DNA of 64,000 bases from Bacteroidota bacterium (GCA_027621365.1 JAQCBH010000010.1:23387-87386), one strand, 5' to 3'; numbered from the stretch's first letter, positions 26,627-34,701 are shown. Notes: generated from the sequence alone by a model not told the origin. Translations and numbers: made by a program.

Positions 26627-26929
26627 CAGAAGCTCCAACAAGCTTCGGTAAGCCAAAATGCGATCGCCGTAACGCTCGCGGGTTTTTTGCTGCAAGGCGG
26701 GACCGTGCTCATCGCGGTAGTGGTGGTAGTGATCCAAGCTTTCAGCGGTGTATTGAATGGCGTAATTGATGCCTTCGTTGCCATCGGCTTCGGTCATCAA
26801 ACGCATGATTTTGTGTTCGATGAAGCAGCCCGTGGCCATCACCTCAGGGATGTGCTCGGTGCGCATCCACTGCAACCATTCTTCAGCCATGGAGGCATCC
26901 AAATTGCAGGTGACGTTGTAGACAATCAT
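26624..26929 (-). CDS. DUF4286 family protein
   Basis: 101 residues. The N-terminus MIVYNVTCNLD, the TEHIPEVMATGCF motif and the YAIQYTAESLDHY strand match the DUF4286 family, a dimeric-ferredoxin-like fold common in Bacteroidota whose function is unknown. It starts two bases after the purS stop, so the two are likely co-transcribed. Confidence 0.85.
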   Translation of the reverse strand: MIVYNVTCNLDASMAEEWLQWMRTEHIPEVMATGCFIEHKIMRLMTEADGNEGINYAIQYTAESLDHYHHYRDEHGPALQQKTRERYGDRILAYRSLLELL

Positions 26930-26931
26930 GA

Positions 26932-27183
26932 TTACAGGGCTTTGACGCGAACGGTGTAGCTCTCCATGATGAGGTTGGCCAACAACTTTTTGCTCGCGGT
27001 TTCGGCGGCTTCTGTTGCTTCGGCCTCGCTGCCGGCTTCCAATTCGAGGGTGATGAATTTGCCCACCCGAACGTCGCTTACTTGGGGCAAGCCAATCTGG
27101 CTCATTCCGTGCAAGACGGCTTTACCTTGAGGATCCAACAAACCCTTTTTGGGCAGAATCTCGATTTCGGCTAGGAATTTCAT
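26932..27183 (-). CDS. purS: Phosphoribosylformylglycinamidine synthase subunit PurS
   Basis: 83 residues. PurS bridges PurL and PurQ in the multi-subunit FGAM synthase. The pattern ILPKKGLLDPQGKAVLHG, the VGKFITLEL strand and KKLLANLIMESYTV are typical. Its -7 box TATATTTG and four-base spacer are identical to those of purQ at the other end of the window, which suggests coordinated levels. Followed by DUF4286. Confidence 0.95.
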   Translation of the reverse strand: MKFLAEIEILPKKGLLDPQGKAVLHGMSQIGLPQVSDVRVGKFITLELEAGSEAEATEAAETASKKLLANLIMESYTVRVKAL

Positions 27184-27187
27184 GCTG

Positions 27188-27195
27188 CAAATATA
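27188..27195 (-). promoter_or_regulatory. -7 element for purS
   Basis: TATATTTG, four bases before the ATG, minus strand. Confidence 0.65.
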
Positions 27196-27210
27196 ACCCT
27201 AGGGCTCACC

Positions 27211-27218
27211 TAACTTCG
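27211..27218 (+). promoter_or_regulatory. Possible -7 element for the GyrI-like lipoprotein
   Basis: TAACTTCG (one mismatch to TAnnTTTG), exactly four bases before the ATG at 27223. Confidence 0.45.
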
Positions 27219-27222
27219 CAAC

Positions 27223-27894
27223 ATGCGATTGGGTTTTTTCACACTCACGGCCATTGCTTTGGCCGCTTGCACCTCAGGTGTTAAAGAGACCTTGGTTTCT
27301 GTTGACCAAGAGACCGATACCGTTCAAAGCCCCGAAGCCGCTGAGCTATGGGTAGTCAACGGGGAAGATTTTACCTGCCAAAAGCAAGAGCGCGAGGAAC
27401 TTTTGTTGGTTTGTTTGCCCTATGAAGGACCCTATTCCAAGGTCATGAACAACATGAAGGTGGCGGCCATGAAAATTATGGAGTCGGCTTATAAGCAGCG
27501 CTGGGTAATGGCTGGAGGCATTTACATTGCCATGAATGAGTTGCCTAAAGGGTCTGCGCCCTTTTCCTATCGAGTTGGCGTGCCGATGAAATTGCTTAAA
27601 AACAGCCGCTTGCCCGAGTTTACCGCTCAAGTAGAAAAGGCGGGTTATTCGGTGTTGACCATGACAGCCGGAGAATACGTGCACGCGCTGACCAATGCTG
27701 AACCCGGAACAGCGTCAACCACCTGGACCAAGGTTCTTGCTGCTGTTTCAACGTCTGGAATTCCTTCCAATGGGCCCTATTTTGAATACCACAGCGACTC
27801 CCGCAACGCCGAAATGACCACGGTCATTAGTCAGAGTCATTTGGTGTACAAGGCCCAAGGCGAGCCGAACGGAACTTTGCAGCCCCAACCCTAA
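27223..27894 (+). CDS. Lipoprotein with GyrI-like effector-binding domain
   Basis: 223 residues. The signal has lipobox AIALAAC with lipidated Cys16. Residues 65-215 (LLVCLPYEGPYSKVMNNMKVAAMKIMES, then paired GYSVLTMTAGEYVH and YFEYHSDSRN strands) resemble the GyrI/AraC effector-binding domain, which here would bind a small molecule in the periplasm. No operon partner. Family assignment is moderate. Confidence 0.72.
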   Translation: MRLGFFTLTAIALAACTSGVKETLVSVDQETDTVQSPEAAELWVVNGEDFTCQKQEREELLLVCLPYEGPYSKVMNNMKVAAMKIMESAYKQRWVMAGGIYIAMNELPKGSAPFSYRVGVPMKLLKNSRLPEFTAQVEKAGYSVLTMTAGEYVHALTNAEPGTASTTWTKVLAAVSTSGIPSNGPYFEYHSDSRNAEMTTVISQSHLVYKAQGEPNGTLQPQP

Positions 27895-27914
27895 CTTTGA
27901 AAAAGGGGTCTCGG

Positions 27915-28091
27915 TTAGCGACGCTTCTTGTACAAATAAAGACCCCCTAAAGGAAGGACTATGAGAGCCAAACCACCCAAGCCCAACATCAGTAACTGGT
28001 CGGCTCCTTGCAGGTGCATCAGTTTGAACAAGACGCTGAGAAGGGTGGCAGAAACCGAAACAACCGCTGATGTATAAAGAACTTTGCGCAT
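27915..28091 (-). CDS. 58-residue two-TM protein resembling GldL
   Basis: 58 residues (MRKVLYTSAVVSVSATLLSV...). Two hydrophobic segments with the motif LFKLMHLQGADQLLMLGLG between them. This matches the start of GldL, the gliding/T9SS motor protein, whose first helix region carries an FKxMHxxGA motif, but the cytoplasmic domain of GldL is absent, so it is a GldL-like mini-protein. It ends KKRR. A TAAATTTG box lies four bases before the ATG, so it is expressed as its own unit, divergent from the LD-carboxypeptidase gene. Confidence 0.75.
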   Translation of the reverse strand: MRKVLYTSAVVSVSATLLSVLFKLMHLQGADQLLMLGLGGLALIVLPLGGLYLYKKRR

Positions 28092-28095
28092 AGTC

Positions 28096-28103
28096 CAAAT
28101 TTA
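28096..28103 (-). promoter_or_regulatory. -7 element for the GldL-like mini-gene
   Basis: TAAATTTG on the minus strand, four bases before ATG 28091. Confidence 0.6.
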
Positions 28104-28130
28104 ACCAAAACCCAACAAAACAGCCCAACC

Positions 28131-29012
28131 ATGATCAAACCCCCATCCCTTCAACCCGGCGATACCATCGCTTTGGTGGCTCCAGCCAGAGCCGTCCAAC
28201 CCGAAGAGGTTTTGGGCTTCAAATCTTGGGCTCAGCACTTCGGTTGGTCGGTGCTAGAAGCGCCCAACCTCTTTGGCCGGGAAAACCAGTTTTCGGGCTC
28301 CCACGAGCAGCGCGCCGCCGACCTTCACTGGGCGGCCCAGCACCCCGAGGTCAAAGCGGTACTATCGGCGCGCGGTGGTTATGGCTGTATGCCCCTTTTG
28401 CCTCTCTTGCAACCCCAAGTGTTCCAACAAAACCCCAAATGGTGGTGCGGCTACAGCGATATCACTACCCTTCACCTTTGGCTTCAAAAGCTGGGCCTTG
28501 CCAGCTTACACAGTCCTATGGCCACACGGGGTTTGTGGGAAAATCATGCCCCGACTGAAGATGGGGTTGCGCTGGCCCGAGCCCTTCAGGGCGAGGGCAT
28601 AGAGATCGAGTTGGCTCCTGGGCAGCCCTTTGATGGGGAACTCGTAGGCGGCAATTTTAGTTTGGTGTACGCCTCTTTGGGCACGCCCGAACAACCTGAC
28701 ACCAAGGGAAAGGTGTTGTTCTTGGAAGACTTGGATGAGTACCTGTACCACATCGATCGAATGGGTCAATCCATGCAGAGAGTCGGCTTGTTTCAGGAAC
28801 CTGCCGCGGTTTTGTTCGGAAGCTTGATCGACATGAACGACAATGCGGTGCCTTTTGGTCGCTCAGCGCAGCAGATTATGCGGGACTTATTAAAGACAAG
28901 CCCGTATCCGCAGCAATTTGACATTCCCGTGGGGCATGCCATCCCAAACAGAACAATTGCCTTGGGTTTGCGTTGTACCTTTGATGGGCTCACATTGAGA
29001 CAGGACACGTGA
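28131..29012 (+). CDS. LD-carboxypeptidase (peptidase S66)
   Basis: 293 residues. Cleaves the L,D bond at the end of murein tetrapeptides during peptidoglycan recycling; no signal peptide, so cytoplasmic. The nucleophile Ser109 is in the family motif GYSDIT, preceded by AVLSARGGYGC. Later segments FLEDLDEYLYHIDRM and NRTIALGLRCTFDG fit the C-terminal domain. The stop overlaps the GTG of the GtrA gene (GTGA). Confidence 0.92.
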   Translation: MIKPPSLQPGDTIALVAPARAVQPEEVLGFKSWAQHFGWSVLEAPNLFGRENQFSGSHEQRAADLHWAAQHPEVKAVLSARGGYGCMPLLPLLQPQVFQQNPKWWCGYSDITTLHLWLQKLGLASLHSPMATRGLWENHAPTEDGVALARALQGEGIEIELAPGQPFDGELVGGNFSLVYASLGTPEQPDTKGKVLFLEDLDEYLYHIDRMGQSMQRVGLFQEPAAVLFGSLIDMNDNAVPFGRSAQQIMRDLLKTSPYPQQFDIPVGHAIPNRTIALGLRCTFDGLTLRQDT

Positions 29013-29470
29013 TTTCGCGCGACACATACATTGCATTGACCAAGTTCGGCATCGTCGGAGGCCTCAGCTTTTTTGTCGATCTGAGTGTGTACTATGGCCT
29101 GAGTCAGTTCATCGCCACCTGGATGGCGAAATCGGCGGGTATCATCGTGGCCACCTACGTCAATTATCAGCTCAATAAACATTGGACTTGGGGCGCCAGC
29201 GATCGCAACACCATGCGCCTGGCCAAGTATTTGCTGCTCTATACCTTGTCGGGTTCAGCGAATGTCATTTCCAATGAATTCCTCTTGGCGGGCCTTCCCA
29301 AAATGGAGCTCAACGCCATGGTTACCATTCTCAACAGCAATTACGAATTCGGTCTTGCTGCAGTGAAAATTCACAAATTCGTGGCCGTCATTGCCGCTAC
29401 AGCCCTGGGTATGGTCATCAATTTCCTGGGCCAGAAAATCTGGGTTTTTAAGGCTGAAAGCGAGGACTAA
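29009..29470 (+). CDS. GtrA family membrane protein
   Basis: 153 residues with four hydrophobic segments. The GtrA family moves or anchors polyprenyl-linked sugars and is associated with surface glycan modification. The motif YVNYQLNKHWTWG near residue 60 and the final FLGQKIWVFK are the typical GtrA signatures. Start is a GTG that overlaps the LD-carboxypeptidase stop. Confidence 0.9.
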   Translation: MISRDTYIALTKFGIVGGLSFFVDLSVYYGLSQFIATWMAKSAGIIVATYVNYQLNKHWTWGASDRNTMRLAKYLLLYTLSGSANVISNEFLLAGLPKMELNAMVTILNSNYEFGLAAVKIHKFVAVIAATALGMVINFLGQKIWVFKAESED

Positions 29471-29477
29471 GTTTGCG

Positions 29478-29485
29478 TACCTTTG
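29478..29485 (+). promoter_or_regulatory. -7 element for the RicT-like gene
   Basis: TACCTTTG, six bases before the ATG at 29492. Confidence 0.65.
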
Positions 29486-29491
29486 TGCATT

Positions 29492-31165
29492 ATGGCTTGT
29501 TCATCATGCGGTACGAAAGGCTCTAAACCCGGCGGGTGCAAGAGCAACGGGAACTGCGGAACGAGCGGCTGCAACGCGCTGAATGTGTACGATTGGTTCC
29601 GCGACATGGAACTACCGGGGGGTGACAAACCCTTCAATATTGTTGAAGTTCGATTCAAAGGCAGTCGCAAGGAGTTTTTCCGCAACCCTGAGTACCTGGA
29701 TATATATACGGGAGACCAAATCGTGGTCGAAAGCAGCGTCGGATACGACGTGGGCACTGTCTCAGCTTGGGGCGAAATCGTTCGTTTGCAGCTGAAGAAA
29801 TACAAGGTTTCAGAAGACTCTGAGCAAATGCGCAACATCGTTCGCATGGCCAATGAGAAAGACCTGGAGCTCAAAAAGGAACAGGACGAGCGCGAAGCGC
29901 AAATCTTGGAACGCGCCCGCACCATCAGCTTCGACTTGAAGCTGGCCATGAAGATTTCGGATATCGAAATTCAAAGCGACGGCCGCAAGGTGATTTTCTT
30001 CTATACGGCTGAGTCTCGTGTTGATTTTCGCGAATTGATTCGCCGTTATGCCGACGAGTTCCGCATGAAAATCGAAATGCGCCACATCTCCTATCGCGAG
30101 GAAGCTTCTCGTTTGGGGGGCATTGGCGATTGCGGTCGTGAACTCTGCTGCTCGACCTGGTTGACCGATTACAAAATGGTAGGAACGGGTGCGGCACGTA
30201 CCCAAAACCTAGCCATCAACATGGAAAAGTTGGCCGGACAATGCGGACGTTTGAAGTGCTGTTTGAACTTCGAGTTGGACCAATACGTGGAAGCCGCTTC
30301 TGAGTTCCCCAAGGGCAAAGTCATCAAGATTGACACCACTGCGGGAATGGCCTATGCGCGCAAATCTGACATCTTGAAAAAACTCATGTGGTTCGCCTAT
30401 GAGGAAGAAGATGCCTGGATTGCACTTCCCGTAAACACCGTAAACGATTTGATTGCCCAGAACAAGGAAGGCCAACAAGTGGCCCACTTGTCTGAGTTTG
30501 CACCCGCTGCTGAATTGCTCAGCAAAGTGGTGGAGGAAGAAGTTGATTTCATCGAAGGTGCCGAACTGTTGAAAGGCGCCATTGGCGAATTGAAAGATCC
30601 CGATCGCAAAGGTCGCCGTGGCCGTGATCGCAGTAGTGGAGGTCGCGATGGCGGAGAGCGCCGTGACCGCAACCGAGGCGGTAACCGCGAAGGCTCTGAA
30701 AACCGTGGACCTCGCCCCGAAGGTGAAAAGCGCGAAGGTGGTGAACGCCGTGACCGCAACCGAGGCGGTAACCGCGAAGGCTCTGAAAACCGTGGACCTC
30801 GCCCCGAGGGTCAAGGAGGCGAGAATCGCAACCGAGGTAACCGAGAAGGCGGCAACCGCAACGAAAACCGTGGTCCCCGTTCTGAAGGTGAAAAGCGCGA
30901 AGGTGGCAACCGCAACCGCGGCAACCGAGAGGGTGGCAACCGCAACGAAAACCGTGGCCCTCGTCCTGATGGCGAAAAACGAGAAGGCGGCGAACGCCGT
31001 GAAGGTGGCAACCGCAACCGCGGCAATCAAGAAGGTGGCAACCGCAATGAAAATCGCGGTCCCAAACCCGAACGAGGCCCCCGCCCAGAAGGCAGCAAAC
31101 CCAACCGCGAACCCCGAAAGTTCAATGCGGTTGACAAGGGGAACTCAGGTTCTCCAGAAGCATAA
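29492..31165 (+). CDS. PSP1/RicT-like iron-sulfur protein with Arg-Gly-Asn-rich tail
   Basis: 557 residues from ATG 29492. Cysteine-rich N-terminus (CSSCG...CKSNGNCGTSGC) is followed by a PSP1 domain: VEVRFKGSRKEFF, VDFRELIRRYADEFRMKIEMRHI, then GDCGRELCCSTW and GQCGRLKCCLNFE, the paired Cys clusters of the RicT/YaaT family, which controls RNA processing and phosphorelays in Bacillus. Residues about 370-550 are a repetitive tail of Arg, Gly, Asn, Glu and Pro (units such as GGNRNENRGPRPEGEKRE). The tail is not part of the known domain and looks like an RNA-binding disordered region. A terminator follows at once. Confidence 0.9.
   Translation: MACSSCGTKGSKPGGCKSNGNCGTSGCNALNVYDWFRDMELPGGDKPFNIVEVRFKGSRKEFFRNPEYLDIYTGDQIVVESSVGYDVGTVSAWGEIVRLQLKKYKVSEDSEQMRNIVRMANEKDLELKKEQDEREAQILERARTISFDLKLAMKISDIEIQSDGRKVIFFYTAESRVDFRELIRRYADEFRMKIEMRHISYREEASRLGGIGDCGRELCCSTWLTDYKMVGTGAARTQNLAINMEKLAGQCGRLKCCLNFELDQYVEAASEFPKGKVIKIDTTAGMAYARKSDILKKLMWFAYEEEDAWIALPVNTVNDLIAQNKEGQQVAHLSEFAPAAELLSKVVEEEVDFIEGAELLKGAIGELKDPDRKGRRGRDRSSGGRDGGERRDRNRGGNREGSENRGPRPEGEKREGGERRDRNRGGNREGSENRGPRPEGQGGENRNRGNREGGNRNENRGPRSEGEKREGGNRNRGNREGGNRNENRGPRPDGEKREGGERREGGNRNRGNQEGGNRNENRGPKPERGPRPEGSKPNREPRKFNAVDKGNSGSPEA
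30630..31130 (+). repeat. Arg/Gly/Asn-rich coding repeats in the RicT-like protein
   Basis: Near-identical in-frame repeats of 60-90 bp built from NRGPRPEGEKRE, GGNRNRGNRE and NENRGPR-like blocks, e.g. the CGCCGTGACCGCAACCGAGG segment occurs at about 30660 and 30750. Confidence 0.75.
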
Positions 31166-31200
31166 CAAAAAGGCCCAGATCATCGTCTATGCCTTTTTGT
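31166..31200. terminator. Bidirectional terminator between the RicT-like and Spy-like genes
   Basis: Perfect 9-bp stem CAAAAAGGC (31166-31174) and GCCTTTTTG (31191-31199) with a 16-base loop. Serves both convergent genes. Confidence 0.75.
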
Positions 31201-31209
31201 TAACATTCC

Positions 31210-31623
31210 CTATTCGGGTGATTCCATTGGAGCTTCGGGCATCACATTCCCTCGCTGCTGCCGCATGGCTTCGCGTTGCGCTTTCATGATGGCTTGTTGC
31301 TCCGGCGTTAGCAAGGCTTTGATGGCCATTTTGTGCTCCTGATTCAAACTTTGAATGGCTTCCCGGTGCACGCGATTCAGTTCTCGAATCTGGGCCTCTT
31401 GTTCATCGCTTAGGTTCAAGATAGAATCCATGTGCTCCAATTGACGTTCCATTCGCATTTCGGCCGCATGAGCGCCTCCCATGTGTGCGTGGTTGGATCC
31501 AGGGTGGGGACGCGAACATTGGGTACTATCACAAGCGGCGGGTTTTCTTTTTTTGTGCTCTTGGGCGGTGGCGGCAGTCACCAAGGCCAGGCCGAGCAGG
31601 CCTATCGTCACAAATTTTCTCAT
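31210..31623 (-). CDS. Spy/CpxP-like periplasmic protein
   Basis: 137 residues. Signal peptide cleaved near TAQ (residue 21). Mature part has a His-rich CSRPHPGSNHAHMGG segment and helical LNLSDEQEAQIRELNRVH and ALLTPEQQAIMKA, i.e. the LTxxQ repeats of the Spy/CpxP chaperone-like family. Histidines and cysteines of the N-terminal part may bind metal. Ends at the shared terminator. Confidence 0.8.
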   Translation of the reverse strand: MRKFVTIGLLGLALVTAATAQEHKKRKPAACDSTQCSRPHPGSNHAHMGGAHAAEMRMERQLEHMDSILNLSDEQEAQIRELNRVHREAIQSLNQEHKMAIKALLTPEQQAIMKAQREAMRQQRGNVMPEAPMESPE

Positions 31624-31704
31624 CTTTAATAGGATGACTTGAGCTGCTTAGAAGTTTAATCCTCTCCAACAAATTCCCGCTTTTGCTTGTTTACTTGTAA
31701 GCCC

Positions 31705-34131
31705 ATGCCCAGCGATTCTTCTACTTGGAAAACCCTTTGGAACCCATGGTTTCAGGCCAGAAATTGGCAGGGTCATCGCTTTCAAGAAGACTGTGCTGAG
31801 CAGTATTTCAAGGGCAAAAGTGGGTTGTTGAATGCACCCACAGGCAGCGGCAAGACCTTTGCTTTGGCCTTGCCTGCCTTGATTGACGCGAAGCTTCGCC
31901 ATCACAAGAAAGGCCTTTTCTTGCTGTGGATTACCCCGCTCAAAGCCCTCAGCAAGGACATTCGTTCGGCCATTGACGGCGCTGCCCAAGAATTGGACTT
32001 GAACTTTACGGTGGCCTTGCGAACAGGAGACACCTCAGCAGCTGAGCGACAAAAGATCAAAACCCAAGGAGTGCAGGTCTTGATCACCACTCCTGAATCT
32101 CTTCATCTATTGATTGCCAGCCCATCGGCCTCTGACTTTTTCAAGCACCTGGAATGCGTGGTCTGCGACGAGTGGCACGAATTGATCGGTTCCAAACGAG
32201 GGGTTCAAGTGGAATTGGCCTTGGCATATTTGCGGCGCTTGAGACCCTACTTGAAAACCTGGGCCATCTCGGCGACCATTGGCAACTTGGAAGAGGCCAA
32301 TCGGGTTTTTTTAGGCCCTGGCCGGAAGGGAGTTCAGGTCAAAGCCGATATTCAAAAAGAGATTCAGGTGCATACCATCATGCCCGATACCATCGATCGT
32401 TTTCCTTGGTCAGGACACATGGGAACCGCCTTGTTGGCCAAAGTCATTCCCTTGATTGAAGAGGCCAGAACCACGCTGATCTTCACCAATACCCGCAACC
32501 AAAGTGAAGTCTGGTACCAGCAGCTCTTAGACGCCAATCCCAGTCTAGCGGGCCGCATGGCCTTGCACCACGGCTCTCTCACTCGGGAGGTGCGCGATTG
32601 GGTGGAGAATAGCCTGCACGAAGGCAGTTTGAAGGCGGTCGTCTGTACCTCCAGCCTAGATTTGGGCGTTGATTTTCGCCCCGTTGACCGAGTTATCCAG
32701 ATCGGTAGCCCCAAAGGGGTAGCCCGTTTTTTGCAAAGGGCGGGCCGCAGCGGTCATGGCCCGGGAGAAGTCTCCGACATTCATTTTTTGCCCACTCACT
32801 CACTGGAGCTTCTCGAAGCTGCGGCCCTCAAACAAGCCGTCTCCGAACAGCGCATCGAGTCCAGAGTACCCGTATTGCGCGCCATGGATGTGCTCATGCA
32901 GTACTTGATGACTTTGTCAGTGGGTGAAGGGTTGCATCCCGATTGGGCTTTTGCCGAAATACAGAGCACCCACGCTTTTGCTTCGGTCACGCGTGAAGAG
33001 TTCGACGACATGATTCGCTCTTTGGAGCTTGGCGCCCCCAGTTTAGAGGCTTACGACGAGTACAAGAAAATCACTTGGGTTGATGATCGTTACAAGGTCA
33101 TCAGCCGCAAGCTAGCCATGATGCACCGCCAAAGCATTGGCACCATTGCCGCCGACCAAACCCTATGGGTGAAACTTCAAGGCGGCAGTACCCTGGGCTC
33201 AATGGAGGAATACTTCCTATCCAAACTCAAAGAAGGCGACGCCTTTGTGTTTGCGGGCCGGGTTTTGGAGTTTGTGCGCATTGACGGAAACACTGCCGTG
33301 GTTCGCAAAAGCAAAAAGAAAAAGGCAGTTGTCCCCAGTTGGATGGGGGGTAGAATGAGTTTGAGTAGCGAACTCTCAACCGTACTTCAAAGCAAATTGG
33401 AATCCTGGAAAGAAGCCGTTGATCCCGAAGTGGAACTGTTGCATTCGTTGTTTGAAATTCAACAGGAACGCAGTGCCGTGCCTAGCAGCGAGGAACTTCT
33501 CATTGAGTTATTTGAAAGCTGCGAAGGCCACCACCTCTTTGTTTTTCCCTTCGAGGGCCGCATGGTCAATGAGGGAATGGGTATGCTCTTGGCCTACCGA
33601 TTGAGCCAGATTTCGGCCCAAACCTATTCGATTGCCATGAACGATTATGGATTTGAATTGCTCAGTTCGGAGCCCATACCCTTGGAAGAAGCCTTGGAGC
33701 TGGACCTATTCAGTGCCCAAAATTTGACCCGTGATTTGCAAGAGTCGACCAACTATTCGCTCATGTGCCAGCGAAGATTTGCCGATATCGCCGTCATCGG
33801 TGGTTTGCTGTTCAAAGGAACCCAAAACAAACCCGTGAAAAACCGCCATTTGCAGTCATCGTCCCGTTTGATGTACCAAGTGTTCAGCGATTTTGAGCCC
33901 AATAACGTTTTGCTTCAACAAGCACGCGAAGAAGTATTGTCCAATCAATTGGAAGAACGTCGATTGCGTTTGGCATTAAACAAGGCAGATGCACAAAAAT
34001 GGGTCATTCAAAGACCCCAGAGACCGACTCCTTTTTCCTTCCCCTTGATGGTCGATCGCCTTCGCGAAACCTGGAGCTCAGAGAAAATCGAAGATCGCAT
34101 CGCTCGAATGCTAAACGAGGCAGAGGCCTAA
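31705..34131 (+). CDS. Lhr-type (ligase-associated) DExH helicase
   Basis: 808 residues from ATG 31705. Walker A NAPTGSGKT near residue 48, DEWHEL (motif II) near residue 155, ISATIGNLEEA (motif III) and the C-terminal helicase motifs HHGSLTREVRDWVE and QRAGRSGHGPG are present, and a long C-terminal domain follows, as in the ligase-associated DNA-damage-response helicases related to Lhr. In many bacteria this gene sits with an ATP-dependent ligase, an exonuclease and a phosphoesterase; none of them is nearby here. Stop overlaps the convergent toxin gene by four bases. Confidence 0.92.
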   Translation: MPSDSSTWKTLWNPWFQARNWQGHRFQEDCAEQYFKGKSGLLNAPTGSGKTFALALPALIDAKLRHHKKGLFLLWITPLKALSKDIRSAIDGAAQELDLNFTVALRTGDTSAAERQKIKTQGVQVLITTPESLHLLIASPSASDFFKHLECVVCDEWHELIGSKRGVQVELALAYLRRLRPYLKTWAISATIGNLEEANRVFLGPGRKGVQVKADIQKEIQVHTIMPDTIDRFPWSGHMGTALLAKVIPLIEEARTTLIFTNTRNQSEVWYQQLLDANPSLAGRMALHHGSLTREVRDWVENSLHEGSLKAVVCTSSLDLGVDFRPVDRVIQIGSPKGVARFLQRAGRSGHGPGEVSDIHFLPTHSLELLEAAALKQAVSEQRIESRVPVLRAMDVLMQYLMTLSVGEGLHPDWAFAEIQSTHAFASVTREEFDDMIRSLELGAPSLEAYDEYKKITWVDDRYKVISRKLAMMHRQSIGTIAADQTLWVKLQGGSTLGSMEEYFLSKLKEGDAFVFAGRVLEFVRIDGNTAVVRKSKKKKAVVPSWMGGRMSLSSELSTVLQSKLESWKEAVDPEVELLHSLFEIQQERSAVPSSEELLIELFESCEGHHLFVFPFEGRMVNEGMGMLLAYRLSQISAQTYSIAMNDYGFELLSSEPIPLEEALELDLFSAQNLTRDLQESTNYSLMCQRRFADIAVIGGLLFKGTQNKPVKNRHLQSSSRLMYQVFSDFEPNNVLLQQAREEVLSNQLEERRLRLALNKADAQKWVIQRPQRPTPFSFPLMVDRLRETWSSEKIEDRIARMLNEAEA

Positions 34132-34469
34132 ACTCCAAGATCAAACACGTCGGCCAGTTTTTGCTTGATGGATGCGCGATGGCATTCATCTAGGGTGCCC
34201 AGATGGGTTTTCAATCTTCTATTGTCAATGGCGCGCACTTGATCGATCATGATTTCAGAATCTTTCTCAAGCCCGGCAATTCCTTTTTTCAAGAAGTATC
34301 GAAGCGGGTTGTCTTCTCCGATTATTTGAGTAGAGATAGGGCAAACCAAAGTTGATTCCAACAAGCCATTCAGCAAATCAGTCTGCACGATCAATACGGG
34401 TCGCACCTTTCCTGCTTCAGTGCCCATTCGTGGGTTTAAGTCAGCAAGGAAGAGATCAAATTGCTTCAT
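34128..34469 (-). CDS. MazF-like endoribonuclease toxin
   Basis: 113 residues from ATG 34469 (MKQFDLFLADLNPRMG); an ATG one codon upstream at 34472 is equally possible. The pattern DLNPRMGTEAGKVRPVLIVQTD near the N-terminus, STLVCPISTQI and SEIMIDQVRAIDNRRL are typical of the MazF/PemK toxins that cut mRNA. The gene overlaps the end of the antitoxin gene by about 14 bases, the usual type II arrangement. Stop overlaps the stop of the helicase gene. Confidence 0.9.
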   Translation of the reverse strand: MKQFDLFLADLNPRMGTEAGKVRPVLIVQTDLLNGLLESTLVCPISTQIIGEDNPLRYFLKKGIAGLEKDSEIMIDQVRAIDNRRLKTHLGTLDECHRASIKQKLADVFDLGV

Positions 34470-34689
34470 CATCCAGGGCATCAAATTCGTCTATCACTTC
34501 TCGTGAACTCTTTTTGATGGCTGCTGCCGCCGCTTCCATTTCTTTGGCCAGCAGTTCGCGACGAACCGTTTTGGAGTAAGCGATAACGGCATCATTGATG
34601 AATCGATTGCGGCTAATGTTGAGCTTATCGCTGAGCTCATCGGCCTCGGCTGCCAGTTCTTCATACAATTTAAGTGATACCATTTTCAT
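34456..34689 (-). CDS. MazE/RHH-type antitoxin
   Basis: 77 residues. N-terminal SLKLYEELAAEADELSDKLNISRNRFINDAVIAYS resembles ribbon-helix-helix DNA-binding antitoxins; the acidic C-terminus (EFDALDDEAI) would wrap the toxin. ATG 34689 is preceded after four bases by TATTTTTG. ATG 34683 is an alternative. Expected to repress its own operon. Confidence 0.85.
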   Translation of the reverse strand: MKMVSLKLYEELAAEADELSDKLNISRNRFINDAVIAYSKTVRRELLAKEMEAAAAAIKKSSREVIDEFDALDDEAI

Positions 34690-34693
34690 ATAT

Positions 34694-34701
34694 CAAAAAT
34701 A
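34694..34701 (-). promoter_or_regulatory. -7 element for the antitoxin-toxin operon
   Basis: TATTTTTG on the minus strand, four bases before the antitoxin ATG at 34689. Confidence 0.6.

Noticed and set aside
27904..27952. Terminator hairpin from GGGGTCT / AGACCCC near the end of the GyrI-like lipoprotein
   Set aside because: The arms are 30 bases apart and lie inside the small GldL-like gene; not convincing.
30209..31030. 273-codon minus-strand frame opposite the RicT-like gene
   Set aside because: Shadow of the repetitive tail, Ala/Val/Phe low complexity and no family; the PSP1 protein on the plus strand is real.
31692..31699. TACTTGTA as a -7 box for the helicase gene
   Set aside because: Two mismatches in the TTTG half, so not counted among promoter elements.
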